From positions 1 to 64,000 of the forward strand of contig JAEYCB010000039.1 of assembly GCA_023404345.1 (NCBI GenBank): a stretch of DNA of 64,000 nt, given 5' to 3'. The number at the start of each line of letters is the position of its first letter. The stretch's first letter is position 1. This DNA comes from Bacillota bacterium (GTDB lineage Bacteria; Bacillota; Clostridia; Christensenellales; Aristaeellaceae). The translations under genes and the position numbers were made by a program. Below, in pieces: positions 46,611-56,265 of this stretch. The notes below the pieces were generated by a model. The model saw only the letters and a program-made list of their open reading frames with translations, ran no database searches and was not told the DNA's origin.

Positions 46611-49142
46611 ATGGCTTCCACCATCAACGACAAGCTCATTCCCATCGATCTTGAGCACGAAATGAAAAAATCGTTCATCAGCTACGCGATGGCGGTTATC
46701 ATCAACCGTGCCCTGCCGGATGTGCGCGACGGCCTCAAGCCCGTGCACCGGCGCATCCTGTACGCCATGAACGAGCTGGGCATGACGCCCGACAAGCCCT
46801 TCCGCAAGAGCGCCCGCATCGTGGGCGACGTGCTGGGCAAATACCATCCCCACGGCGATAGCTCCGTCTACGACGCCATGGTGCGTCTGGCACAGGATTT
46901 TAACATCCGCTATCCCCTCGTGGAGGGGCAGGGCAACTTCGGCTCCGTCGACGGCGACGGAGCGGCCGCCATGCGTTATACCGAAGCGCGCATGAGCAAG
47001 CTCACGCTGCACCTGATCGGCGAGATCGATAAGGACACCGTGGACTTCTACCCCAACTTCGATGAAACCCTGCTCCAGCCCACCGTCATGCCCAGCCGTT
47101 ACCCCAACCTGCTGGTCAATGGCTCCAATGGTATCGCCGTGGGCATGGCCACCAACATCCCTCCGCACAACCTGCGCGAGGTGGTGGATGGCTGCATCCA
47201 CATGATCGACCATCCCGACTGCACCACCGAGGACCTGATGCAGTTCATCAAGGGGCCGGACTTCCCTACCGGCGGCATCATTCTGGGCCAGAGCGGCATC
47301 CGCGCGGCCTATCACACAGGCCGGGGCCGCATTCTTGTGCGCGCCAAAACCGAAATTGAAACCATGAGTCAGAATCGTAGCCGCATCGTGGTTACGGAAA
47401 TCCCCTACATGGTCAACAAGGCCAAGCTGGTGGAGAAGATTGCGGAGCTGGTGCATGAAAAGCGCCTAGACGGCATCTCCGACATCCGCGACGAGAGCGA
47501 CCGCAACGGCATGCGCATCGTCATCGAGCTCAAGCGCGACGTGCATCCCACCGTGGTGCTCAACTACCTCTACAAGCATACCTCCATGCAGGAGACCTTC
47601 GGTGCCAACATGCTCGCCCTGGTAAATGGCGAGCCTAAGGTGCTCTCCCTGCGTGAGATGCTCTACCACTACATCGCTCACCAGAAGGATGTCGTCACCC
47701 GCCGCACGAAATACGATCTGGACAAGGCCGAGGCGCGTGCGCACATTTTGGAGGGCCTGCTCAAGGCGCTGGACCATATTGACGAGATCGTGTCCATCAT
47801 CCGTGGAAGCAGCGATACCACTACCGCGCGCACCGCTTTGATGGAGCGCTTCGCCTTTTCGGATAAGCAGGCACAAGCTATCCTTGACATGCGCCTGGCC
47901 CGCCTGACCGGCTTGGAACGCGACAAGCTGCAAGCCGAATATGATGAACTGGAAAAGAGTATCGCCTACTACAAGAGCCTGCTGGCTGATGAAAACCTGC
48001 TCATGGGCGTCATCAAGCAGGAGATGGGCGAGATCCGCGACAAGTTCGCCGACGAGCGCCGCACGGAGCTGACCGTGATGGAGGGCGAAATCGACATCGA
48101 GGACCTCATCCAGTCCGACGACATGGTCGTGACCATGACGCATTTCGGCTACGTCAAGCGCCTGCCCAAGAGCACCTACCGCGCGCAGCACCGCGGCGGC
48201 AAGGGTGTCAGCGGCATGGCCACTCGCGAGGAGGACTTCGCCGAGCGTCTCATCATCGTAAACACTCATGAGGAAATCATGTTCTTCACCAACCGTGGGC
48301 GCGTGTACAACCTCAAGTGCTACCAGATCCCCGAAGCGGGACGCACCGCGCGCGGCATGGCCATCGTCAATCTCCTGCAGATCGCAGGCGACGAAAAGGT
48401 GACCGCCATGATTCCCGTCCCCCGCAGACTGGAGGAACACTACCTGGTCATGATGACCAAGAACGGCATGATCAAGCGCACGCCTTACAGCGAGTTTGCC
48501 AATCTGCGCAAGGCGGGCCTGATCGCCATCACGCTGCGCGAGGATGATGAGCTGTGCGCCGTGGAGCTGACCGACGGTGATATGAGCCTGATCATCGGCA
48601 GCCGTCAGGGCCGCGCGCTGCGCATCCATGAGAGCAGCATCCGCGTCATCGGCCGCACCGGCATGGGCGTGCATGCTATGAAGCTGCAGCCTGGCGACGA
48701 GCTCATCGACATGAGCCGTTTGGAAGAAGGCCAGCAGATTCTGGCCATTACCACCGGCGGATATGGCAAGCGCACCGATCCCGACCAGTACCGCGAGCAG
48801 GGCCGCAACGGCATGGGTATCCGCGCCATGGCGCTCACCGACAAGACCGGGGAACTGGCTGCTCAGCTGGCTGTCAATGCGAACGAGGATATCATGCTCA
48901 TCACCGACGACGGCACCATCATCCGCATGGCTGTCAGCGACATCCGCGAGAGCGGCAGAAACACGCAGGGTGTGCGCCTCATGCGCCTGAGCGAGGGTGC
49001 GAAGATCGTGGGCGTGGCCCGCGCCGAACAGGAGGAGCCCGAAGAAGCCGACGAGGCCGCCTTTGAAGAGGCCGTAGCCAAAATGACGGACGAGACCGAA
49101 ACCGTGGTAGACGGCTCAGACGGCGGCGACGAGGAAATCTAA
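46611..49142 (+). CDS. gyrA: DNA gyrase subunit A
   Basis: 843 residues. The quinolone-resistance region [20 protein letters not shown] keeps the wild-type Ser and Asp. The catalytic Tyr lies in [12 protein letters not shown], and the C-terminal beta-pinwheel has the GyrA box as QHRGGKG, which separates it from ParC. The tail is strongly acidic ([15 protein letters not shown]). It starts 41 bases after gyrB with GGAGGG upstream and forms one operon with it. Confidence 0.98.
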   Translation: MASTINDKLIPIDLEHEMKKSFISYAMAVIINRALPDVRDGLKPVHRRILYAMNELGMTPDKPFRKSARIVGDVLGKYHPHGDSSVYDAMVRLAQDFNIRYPLVEGQGNFGSVDGDGAAAMRYTEARMSKLTLHLIGEIDKDTVDFYPNFDETLLQPTVMPSRYPNLLVNGSNGIAVGMATNIPPHNLREVVDGCIHMIDHPDCTTEDLMQFIKGPDFPTGGIILGQSGIRAAYHTGRGRILVRAKTEIETMSQNRSRIVVTEIPYMVNKAKLVEKIAELVHEKRLDGISDIRDESDRNGMRIVIELKRDVHPTVVLNYLYKHTSMQETFGANMLALVNGEPKVLSLREMLYHYIAHQKDVVTRRTKYDLDKAEARAHILEGLLKALDHIDEIVSIIRGSSDTTTARTALMERFAFSDKQAQAILDMRLARLTGLERDKLQAEYDELEKSIAYYKSLLADENLLMGVIKQEMGEIRDKFADERRTELTVMEGEIDIEDLIQSDDMVVTMTHFGYVKRLPKSTYRAQHRGGKGVSGMATREEDFAERLIIVNTHEEIMFFTNRGRVYNLKCYQIPEAGRTARGMAIVNLLQIAGDEKVTAMIPVPRRLEEHYLVMMTKNGMIKRTPYSEFANLRKAGLIAITLREDDELCAVELTDGDMSLIIGSRQGRALRIHESSIRVIGRTGMGVHAMKLQPGDELIDMSRLEEGQQILAITTGGYGKRTDPDQYREQGRNGMGIRAMALTDKTGELAAQLAVNANEDIMLITDDGTIIRMAVSDIRESGRNTQGVRLMRLSEGAKIVGVARAEQEEPEEADEAAFEEAVAKMTDETETVVDGSDGGDEEI

Positions 49143-49175
49143 TGGAAGAAAGCGCCTGTCAGGCGCATGAAAGGA

Positions 49176-49215
49176 ACCCGTCCGCGCTAAGGCGCGGACG
49201 GGTCTTTCGTTCGCA
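49176..49215 (+). terminator. intrinsic terminator of gyrB-gyrA
   Basis: A perfect 12-bp stem ACCCGTCCGCGC/GCGCGGACGGGT (49176-49203) followed by CTTTCGTTCG. Confidence 0.75.
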
Positions 49216-49291
49216 TCTTCCCAAGCCACATCTTCTGCGGTATAATCATGGGAGGGAAGGTGGGCTTTCCCGCTGCAAATGAGGTGTTGTG

Positions 49292-50923
49292 ATGAACAAG
49301 GCTTTGCCCCGGTGGACGGTATGCGTCTTTTTTTCCGTCTTTCTGGCACTGGGGCTTCTGACTGCCGGTGATTACGGCCCCGCCTGGGACGAACAGACGG
49401 AAATGGACATACTGCGCATGAACCTGTGGGAATATGCCCGCGTCCTTGGACTCGATGAAAGCCGTTTTGAAACGCTGGCCGCCCAGCAGGGACCGCTCGC
49501 CATTGAAACGCTCCGGCCCATATCGCAGAGCATCGAGCAGGATCACGGCACTGCCGCTTTTTATCCTTTTGCCTGGGTGGTGCTGGACCTCTCCCTCACC
49601 GGCGCTCAGCGCAGTGTGCTGTGGCACATGGCCTGTTGGACCGTATTTACTTTAGGTGGCTTTGCCCTCTACGCTGTACTGCGGCAAATGGGTCTTTCGC
49701 AAGGCTGGGCTCTGCTGGGACCAGTTTGCCTGCTTCTCTCTCCGCAGTTTTTCGCCCACGGGCATTTTAATAACAAGGATATTGCGCTGTTTTCGCTGGT
49801 GCTATGCGCTTTATGGCAGGCGCTGGCACTGGCTCACAGGCCAGGCTTTGCACGCGGCGTATGCTTTGCACTGTGCGGTGCGCTGGCGGCCAATACGAAG
49901 GTAGCAGGACTGGCACTGTGGGGGCTGTGCGCGCTGTACGTGCTTGTCCGTCTGCTGATGGAACGTCGCATGACCCCGCGCATATGGGCTGTGGCCGGGG
50001 TGACAGCCCTTTCTTTTGCAGGCTCGTACGCGCTGCTCACCCCCGCGCTTTGGGCCGACCCGGCGGCTTTTTTCGGGTATCTTGTCTCCAACGCTATGGC
50101 CTTCCAGCGCTGGAATGGCTATGTGCTGTTTCGGGGCAGTGTCTTTGATACCACATCGCAGCCTTTGCCCTGGTACTACCTGCTGTATATGATCCTGGCG
50201 ACCACGCCGCTGTGGGTGCTGCTGCTATGCGCGGCAGGCACGGCGGCGGCGCTGTGGACCGGTGCGCACCGCCTGCGCACGCGCGACGCGTCTGGCCTGG
50301 TCCCGCTGCTGGCGGTGCTCCTGTGGCTCCTTCCCCTGGCCTTTGCCGTATTAACCCGAACGCGCGTATACAATGGATGGCGGCATTTCTACTTCCTTTA
50401 CGGGCCGATGCTGGCGCTGGCCGTGCTGGGCGCGCGGGGGCTGTGGGCGCATATGCGCGGTGCAAAGCGACGGGTCTTTGCCGCATTGCTGGGGTTATGC
50501 ATGGCCTTCACCGGCGTAGGAATCGCCACGCAGCATCCCTACCAGTATGCCTATTACCAGCCGCTGGTACAGCTGCGTGGCACGGACTACAACGAGCTGG
50601 ACTACTGGAATGTAAGCGCGCGGGACGCGCTCGTCCGTCTGGCCGAAGCGTATGAGGGCGAGTTGTCCGTAGAACCTGCCGACCTGTGGAGCGATTATGC
50701 CCTGCAGCGCGCTTTGACTGTCCTGCCGGATGCTTTAGCCAATCGCTTCATCTGCCTGCCAGAAGGCAGTGGAGCGCGCTTTGTGCTTTCCAACCGCACC
50801 TATGCCTGTTTCAGCGGCTTTTCTCCTGAGGCGGACATGGCTGAATGCGTCACGCTTTCCGCCTACGGCCAGCCCATCATGACCATCTACGAACGCACCG
50901 CAAAGGAGGCTATCCAGCCATGA
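49292..50923 (+). CDS. GT-C fold (GT39/ArnT-like) membrane glycosyltransferase, copy 1
   Basis: A 543-residue protein with about ten to eleven membrane helices. After the first helix comes an acidic loop (DYGPAWDEQTE) as in lipid-phosphosugar-dependent glycosyltransferases, then PISQSIEQDHG, a segment shared with the next gene. The C-terminal 100 residues are extracytoplasmic (YQYAYYQPLVQLRGTDYNELDYW). It probably moves a sugar from a polyprenyl carrier to a surface polymer. ATG 49292 has GAGG upstream; a GTG directly before it is possible. TATAAT at 49241-49246 is its likely -10. It overlaps the next gene by four bases. Confidence 0.8.
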   Translation: MNKALPRWTVCVFFSVFLALGLLTAGDYGPAWDEQTEMDILRMNLWEYARVLGLDESRFETLAAQQGPLAIETLRPISQSIEQDHGTAAFYPFAWVVLDLSLTGAQRSVLWHMACWTVFTLGGFALYAVLRQMGLSQGWALLGPVCLLLSPQFFAHGHFNNKDIALFSLVLCALWQALALAHRPGFARGVCFALCGALAANTKVAGLALWGLCALYVLVRLLMERRMTPRIWAVAGVTALSFAGSYALLTPALWADPAAFFGYLVSNAMAFQRWNGYVLFRGSVFDTTSQPLPWYYLLYMILATTPLWVLLLCAAGTAAALWTGAHRLRTRDASGLVPLLAVLLWLLPLAFAVLTRTRVYNGWRHFYFLYGPMLALAVLGARGLWAHMRGAKRRVFAALLGLCMAFTGVGIATQHPYQYAYYQPLVQLRGTDYNELDYWNVSARDALVRLAEAYEGELSVEPADLWSDYALQRALTVLPDALANRFICLPEGSGARFVLSNRTYACFSGFSPEADMAECVTLSAYGQPIMTIYERTAKEAIQP

Positions 50924-52542
50924 CCCTTGAGCGTGTCAAATTCGCCTTTGTGGCGCTGTTTTTTGCCGTTCTTGCACTGGTAGGCCTCTCCGCCGGTGCG
51001 GATTATGGACTGCCCTGCGACGAGACCACCGAGCAGGTCATTCTGGAAGAGAACATGCTGGAATACGCCCTGCGCCTCTTCGGGGAGGACAGCGCACCTG
51101 CCCAGTGGTACCTGTCGCGGGGCGTCACGCCGATTTCACAGAGCATCGAACGCGACCACGGCCAGTGCGCCTACTACCTGGCTGCTGCGCTGCTACCCCT
51201 GCGGGATACAGAGCCAGACCGGGCCATGGTTCTGTGGCATGCCTATACCTGGCTATGGTTTATGCTGGGCGTGGCCGCCGTGTATGGCTTCTGCCGTGAA
51301 GCGAAGCTAAGCCGCCCTGTTTCCTGTGGCGGTATGCTGCTGTTGTACCTGTGCCCGCGCTTTTTCGCCGAGGGTCACTACAACAGCAAGGACATGGTGC
51401 TGCTGACGCTGTTTTTGTGCACGCTATGGCTGGGGCTTCGTTTCCTCAAGCAGCCAGGCTTCCTGCGTGGCGTGCTGTTTTCCCTGGCGGGCGCTATGGC
51501 TGCCAACACCAAGGTCGTGGGCTTCTTTGTATGGGGGCTGATGGGGCTGTGCGCTGTGGTTCTGGTAACAGCGCAGCGCCGCTGGGGCCGTCGGATGGCG
51601 TGCGTGGCGGCCGCAACCGTGTCATTCTTCGCAGTCTTTTACGCCCTGTTGACCCCCGCGCTGTGGAGCGGCCCGGTGGAGTATCTGCGCTATCTGCTCG
51701 TCAACGCCTCGGGCTTTACGCGCTGGCCAGGGGTTGTATTGTTTCGCGGCATGCGCTTTGAGCATGCAGTCATTCCCCTGCCGCGCTACTATCTGATCTG
51801 GATGATGCTGGTCACCTTGCCCCTGTATGTGGTGCCGCTGGCAGCGGTGGGGCAACTCAGCGTGGTTCGCCGCGTATGGCAGCAGCGCTCTGCCGCCCTG
51901 CGCGACCCCGTCACTCTGACCCTGACCGCCGCCAGCCTGTGCTGGTTTGTGCCGCTTCTGTTTGCGGTGCTGACCCGCCCGTTGGTGTACAACGGGTGGC
52001 GGCATTTCTATTTTGTATATGCGGGAGTGGTGCTGCTGGGCGCGCGCGGGCTGTCGGCATGCGTAGGCTTTCTGCGCAGGCGCACGGGCGAATACGGCAT
52101 GCACCGCGTCTTTGCGGCGGGGCTGTGCCTGTTCTTCGCCTGGACAGCCTCGGATATCGCCAAAAATCATCCCTATCAGTATGCCTACTACAACCGGCTG
52201 GGCCACGCGAATGCAGAAACGCAGATGGAGCTGGACTACTGGGTGGTCAGCACCCGCAATGCGATGCAACGGTTGCTGGAGGAACCTCGCAACGAATCAC
52301 TTCCCCTTCAGATCAGTGCACGGGACGACATGAGCCAGCTCGGTCTGGACCGCTCCTACGCCACGCTCTCCACTGAGGAACAGGAGCTGCTGGAGGTGGT
52401 GGCTGATCCGGAGGCCCCCTATCTGTTCTCCAACACCACCTATGCCGTCATCTACGAGGTGGACCCTCCCGAGGGCTATCACGTGCTGTTCACGCTAAAC
52501 AGCTACAGCATTCCCATCTGCACCGTCTACGAGCGCAACTGA
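50920..52542 (+). CDS. GT-C fold (GT39/ArnT-like) membrane glycosyltransferase, copy 2
   Basis: A 540-residue paralogue of the preceding protein with the same layout: acidic loop DYGLPCDETTEQ after helix 1, PISQSIERDHGQ, NTKVVGFFVWGLMGLCAVV, YNGWRHFYFVYAG and HPYQYAYYNRLG. The pair clearly arose by tandem duplication and may form a heterodimer or act in sequence. ATG 50920 lies in the ATGA overlap with copy 1 and has AAAGGAGG upstream. Confidence 0.8.
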   Translation: MTLERVKFAFVALFFAVLALVGLSAGADYGLPCDETTEQVILEENMLEYALRLFGEDSAPAQWYLSRGVTPISQSIERDHGQCAYYLAAALLPLRDTEPDRAMVLWHAYTWLWFMLGVAAVYGFCREAKLSRPVSCGGMLLLYLCPRFFAEGHYNSKDMVLLTLFLCTLWLGLRFLKQPGFLRGVLFSLAGAMAANTKVVGFFVWGLMGLCAVVLVTAQRRWGRRMACVAAATVSFFAVFYALLTPALWSGPVEYLRYLLVNASGFTRWPGVVLFRGMRFEHAVIPLPRYYLIWMMLVTLPLYVVPLAAVGQLSVVRRVWQQRSAALRDPVTLTLTAASLCWFVPLLFAVLTRPLVYNGWRHFYFVYAGVVLLGARGLSACVGFLRRRTGEYGMHRVFAAGLCLFFAWTASDIAKNHPYQYAYYNRLGHANAETQMELDYWVVSTRNAMQRLLEEPRNESLPLQISARDDMSQLGLDRSYATLSTEEQELLEVVADPEAPYLFSNTTYAVIYEVDPPEGYHVLFTLNSYSIPICTVYERN

Positions 52543-52555
52543 CGCTTTCTATGTC

Positions 52556-53593
52556 CTATGCCAGTTCCAGTTCCCTAAGAATGCGATCCAGTACCTCCTG
52601 CCATTTCAAAAAGTCCATATGCCCTATATAATGGCTCTCCAGTTCGTCATGCAACTTCTTGGCGGTGGAGAGCTGTTCCGTAGCACGCTGGATGAGCAGC
52701 TCAAAGACGTTGCGGTCAAAGTTCTGTTCCTTTTCAGTACTTTCCTCCAGCTGAAACAGACGCTCCGCATCCAGCCATTCGCCCTGGGCTGCAGGCCCGC
52801 GACGCCCGGACAGCAGGCCCAGGCCATATGCCGGGATGACGACATGGCTTATCCGTTTAGGGCAAAGCGGATCCATAAGCGCTACCACATGCAGTCCACG
52901 TTCAGTGGCCTGCCGCATCGCCTCCACCATCAATGCATCCGCGTCCAATCCAAAGGGACAATCTACTGTCACACACCGCTTCAAATTCATCTTGCCTGTC
53001 AGGTCCACATAACCCTTGGGGGTGTAGGCCGAACCGAACAGGCAGCGTACGCTTCCCTCTCCCCCTCTGAGCGGAAGGCTATCCGCCCATTCTCTGGCCA
53101 GCTTGCGCGCCTTGTGCAGGTCCTCTTTCCCGGGGCGTGCTGCTTCCAGCACCTTCTGCGCGCCGCTCAAATAACAGTAACAGCGCCGAAAACGGCCGGA
53201 GATCGCCGTCTGCAAGCGCTGAATATCCTCCCGATGAGGCCGGAGGGCCGCTTCATCCAGAAAATCTCCCAGGCTGACGAGCGTATCCCGAGCGCCGGGC
53301 GTTACGGGATCATATATGTGTGGAGCGGTGCCGTCCATCAGGGCCGCGCCCTTTTGTGGCAGACATACGGCATCCAGACTATCCGGGTCAGACGAGCAAT
53401 GGAAGTATTCCACTTCCAGCCCGACCTTTTCCGCCGCCTCCCCCACTCGGCGCATCAACGTACTCTTTCCAACGCCCGGCCCACCCTTGAGATAGAACAT
53501 GCGCTTCCGTGCGGATAAAGGCAGTATATCCTCAAAATGGCTGCAAAAGCCCTCAGCCGTGTTGCCGCCGGGAAAATAGTGAATGGCTTGCAT
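52556..53593 (-). CDS. PRK06851-type P-loop ATPase
   Basis: A 345-residue protein. HYFPGGNTAEGF at the start, Walker A LKGGPGVGKSTLMRRVG near 35, CSSDPDSLDAVCLP and MDGTAPHIYDP match the clostridial PRK06851 family, whose function is unknown. A second nucleotide-binding-like half begins near SVRCLFGSAYTPKGYVDLTG but lacks an intact Walker A. ATG 53593 has AAGGAGG upstream. The frame runs further upstream, through the terminator of the wall-protein gene, which rules that extension out. It stands alone, convergent with the glycosyltransferases. Confidence 0.85.
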   Translation of the reverse strand: MQAIHYFPGGNTAEGFCSHFEDILPLSARKRMFYLKGGPGVGKSTLMRRVGEAAEKVGLEVEYFHCSSDPDSLDAVCLPQKGAALMDGTAPHIYDPVTPGARDTLVSLGDFLDEAALRPHREDIQRLQTAISGRFRRCYCYLSGAQKVLEAARPGKEDLHKARKLAREWADSLPLRGGEGSVRCLFGSAYTPKGYVDLTGKMNLKRCVTVDCPFGLDADALMVEAMRQATERGLHVVALMDPLCPKRISHVVIPAYGLGLLSGRRGPAAQGEWLDAERLFQLEESTEKEQNFDRNVFELLIQRATEQLSTAKKLHDELESHYIGHMDFLKWQEVLDRILRELELA

Positions 53594-53644
53594 AGGACGC
53601 CTCCTTAAAACTTGTTTCGTAAAAAGCATATGCAGATAAAGCCA

Positions 53645-53684
53645 ATAAAAAACCGTCCCGCGCAGCAAGGCTGCGGGGACGGTT
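53645..53684 (-). terminator. intrinsic terminator of the wall-protein gene
   Basis: ACCGTCCCGCGCAGC/GCTGCGGGGACGGT stem followed on the minus strand by TTTTTTATT. Confidence 0.85.
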
Positions 53685-53697
53685 CGTTTATTAATGA

Positions 53698-56091
53698 TTA
53701 CTTGACCAGCGTGGGCCACAGCTTCTTGGCGTAATCGTACGCCGTATTGATAGCTGCTTGGTGCTTGGAATCGGGAGAAGTACCACCGTGCGTGGTGCTG
53801 CCCACGAAGTGTACGCACATCATGCCGTAGTAGTTGTTAACGGCGTAGAAATACTGGCCATTGGAGAAGCGGGACTGCGAGAAGCTGTCCGTACCGTTGA
53901 AACCGTGCGGGAAGCCGTAGATGCTGACCGGATACACGGTGCCATTGACATTGAGCAGCGCCGCGCGGCGGTCCCAAGCGCTTCCAATATTGGTCGCGCC
54001 GCCGAACTTGTTTTTGAAGTCCGGCCAAGTATAATTGACCACATCGCTGTCGCCGTCAGCCTTGATCTGGGCAAGCTGGCTGCTGTTGGGATGGTTGCTG
54101 TTGTAGGGGAAGCCGACGCTATCGCACATCACCTTGGTATCGGCCGCCGTGGCGGGCACGCAGTCCGCATGTCTGGAGCCGGACCAGCGGTAGATGCGGA
54201 ACACCTTGCCGGTGGCTACATCCATCACGGTGGCGTAGCTGCCCTTGGGGAACAGGTCGATGCCGGCATTGTCCCAGTCCCAGCTGGCCTTGACCACCTT
54301 ATTAACCGTTCCAAAGTCCGTTACGGGGATACCGCCGCCCGATCCCCCGTCGCTGCCGCCGGACCCGCCAGAACCGCCGCTGCCCAGCACCTGCGCCGTC
54401 AGCACGGACCAGGTTTCAACACCACAATCTCCGTCCACGCTGATTTTGGCTTTTCGCTGGAAATTGCGCACCGCGCTCTCCGTGCCGGAACCATAGGTGC
54501 CGTCGAGGTTGCCGGTATAGTAGCCCAGCGAGCTGAGCGCCACCTGCAGGGCATACACACGCACATCGCCTACCAAACCCAGCTCGCGCTTGAGCGAAGA
54601 ACCCAGAGGATTGGACCACAGTGTCTTGACATAGGCGGCCAGCTGATCGCTGGTGAGAATGCCGCTCTTAATGTCGCTGTAGACGGCATTATAACGTTGA
54701 TTGTTGTAATAAAGAGTACAATACTCTACGCCGCCAACATTATAGGTGGTGGTGTTGACCATTTGCAACACCGTTCCCGCCGCAACGGTAATGCCGCCGG
54801 AGGAAGGCATGGTTTCCGTCGTGAAAAGCAGCGTATTGGACGGCAGGCGTACGAACGTCTTGTCTGTGCTGGGAATAACGCCGGAACCACCGCCACCGCC
54901 CGTGCCGCCGCCTATGCTGGCAGACGCGCAGTCGCCACGGACAAAGCCCACCAGGCCGCTGGACGTACGGATATTATACCACGTATAGCCACCTGCCGAT
55001 GTAGGCTGTGCCAACAGGTCTACCACTGTGCCCTTGGCCAGCACGGTACCGGTCTTATTGCCATTGGCAGCATCGCGCACGCGGGTGCCAGGCATGGTGA
55101 TAGTCACTGTACCAATAGCGGGACTGGAAGCATTGCCAGCCGCATTTACAAAGGTACCCATCAACCAACCTGTCAGGCTGTTGTAGCGCACTTTAAACCA
55201 GGTTACCCCACTTTTGACATAGGTTTCGGTATAGTTAAGATTTACACCTTTGGGCACTACCGCCAGCCTTGCGGAGGAGGTAGAGGCGCTTTTGCGCAGG
55301 TTGACGCTGGCCGTTGTTTTAAGCGTCCCGCTGGAAGGCGATGTGCTCCCATTGCTGCTGGAACCGCCGCTGCTGGACCCGCCGCCGCTGGAGCTGCCAC
55401 CACTGGAACTACCGCCACCGGTAGAACCGCCCGTACCCGGCACCGTGCTACCCGACGCGAGCGCAAAGAGCACAGGCTGGCTCAGCGGGCCGGCGGAGCC
55501 GTCCGGATCCAGACCGTTGGCACGCTGAAATTCCTTCATGGCCTTGTCGGTCTTGTCGCCATAGTCGCCGTCAAGGGCGCCGCTGTAGTATCCAAGCCGG
55601 CTCAGCGCCAGCTGTACCGCATGCACACGGATATCGCCCACCAAGCCATCCCGTTCACGCAACGTGCTATAGGCCGTCTGCTTCCACAACGTGCCGGTAA
55701 TATAGGTTTCCACCTCGGCGGCAGTCATGATATCCCCCTGGATATCGGTGCGCAGCACGTTGTAGCGCGTGTTGAGATAATACAGGCTATAGTACTGCAA
55801 CCCATCGGAGGCGGTATAATAATTCTCCGAATACAACTGGCATACCGTGCCCGCCGGAATCGTAAGGGACGCGCCATTTGCATAGGTATCGCCCTGGAAA
55901 ATCAGCACGGCCCGCGACAGCTTCACATACGTAGGCGCGGCGCTGCGGGACAGGCTGGAGGGTCCGGACCCCACCGAGGAAGCCCATACCGTGGGAAGCG
56001 CAGAAACAAGCAGACACACTGCCAATACAAGCGCCAGCAACGGGCGTGGCGCCGCGGCGGATGTCCTTACTGTCTGATGGTCGTTCCTCAT
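53698..56091 (-). CDS. large modular secreted cell-wall protein with uncharacterised C-terminal domain
   Basis: 797 residues. Signal peptide 1-37. Module A (about 55-212) is a beta-rich unit followed by a peptidoglycan-binding domain (LALSRLGYYSGALDG). A Gly/Ser linker (215-255) and two SH3-like domains (about 258-315, 330-390) follow, then module B (about 412-570), a second copy of module A (LLFTTETMPS; VALSSLGYYTGNLDG). After another Gly/Ser linker comes a C-terminal domain (about 595-797) with invariant-looking HADCVPATAADT, GFPHGFNG, CVHFVGSTTHGG and DSKHQAAI, a His/Asp/Cys set that suggests a metal-dependent hydrolase. I recall similar domains in other clostridial peptidoglycan-binding proteins but know no tested function. 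Confidence 0.85.
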   Translation of the reverse strand: MRNDHQTVRTSAAAPRPLLALVLAVCLLVSALPTVWASSVGSGPSSLSRSAAPTYVKLSRAVLIFQGDTYANGASLTIPAGTVCQLYSENYYTASDGLQYYSLYYLNTRYNVLRTDIQGDIMTAAEVETYITGTLWKQTAYSTLRERDGLVGDIRVHAVQLALSRLGYYSGALDGDYGDKTDKAMKEFQRANGLDPDGSAGPLSQPVLFALASGSTVPGTGGSTGGGSSSGGSSSGGGSSSGGSSSNGSTSPSSGTLKTTASVNLRKSASTSSARLAVVPKGVNLNYTETYVKSGVTWFKVRYNSLTGWLMGTFVNAAGNASSPAIGTVTITMPGTRVRDAANGNKTGTVLAKGTVVDLLAQPTSAGGYTWYNIRTSSGLVGFVRGDCASASIGGGTGGGGGSGVIPSTDKTFVRLPSNTLLFTTETMPSSGGITVAAGTVLQMVNTTTYNVGGVEYCTLYYNNQRYNAVYSDIKSGILTSDQLAAYVKTLWSNPLGSSLKRELGLVGDVRVYALQVALSSLGYYTGNLDGTYGSGTESAVRNFQRKAKISVDGDCGVETWSVLTAQVLGSGGSGGSGGSDGGSGGGIPVTDFGTVNKVVKASWDWDNAGIDLFPKGSYATVMDVATGKVFRIYRWSGSRHADCVPATAADTKVMCDSVGFPYNSNHPNSSQLAQIKADGDSDVVNYTWPDFKNKFGGATNIGSAWDRRAALLNVNGTVYPVSIYGFPHGFNGTDSFSQSRFSNGQYFYAVNNYYGMMCVHFVGSTTHGGTSPDSKHQAAINTAYDYAKKLWPTLVK

Positions 56092-56174
56092 GGTGAAACC
56101 TCCGTGTTCCTTACGGCCTTCGCCGGTTCATTCCTGCCTTCATCCAAACGGATGTAGCCCCTTGTATCATGCTT

Positions 56175-56203
56175 ATAATATTACAATTTTATTACGCTGT
56201 CAA
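56175..56203 (-). promoter_or_regulatory. sigma-A promoter for the wall-protein gene
   Basis: On the minus strand TTGACA (56198-56203) and TATTAT (56175-56180) with exactly 17 bases between. Confidence 0.85.
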
Positions 56204-56265
56204 CGCTTTTTTCTTACTTTTTATCACCTGTTTTTTAACGGCGTAACTTTTCTGTGCCATTTGCT

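Noticed and set aside
53758..56157. An 799-codon open frame on the plus strand opposite the modular wall protein
   Set aside because: It is exactly antisense to a protein with a signal peptide and repeated domains, has no ribosome site or recognisable domain, and results from codon bias of the minus-strand gene.
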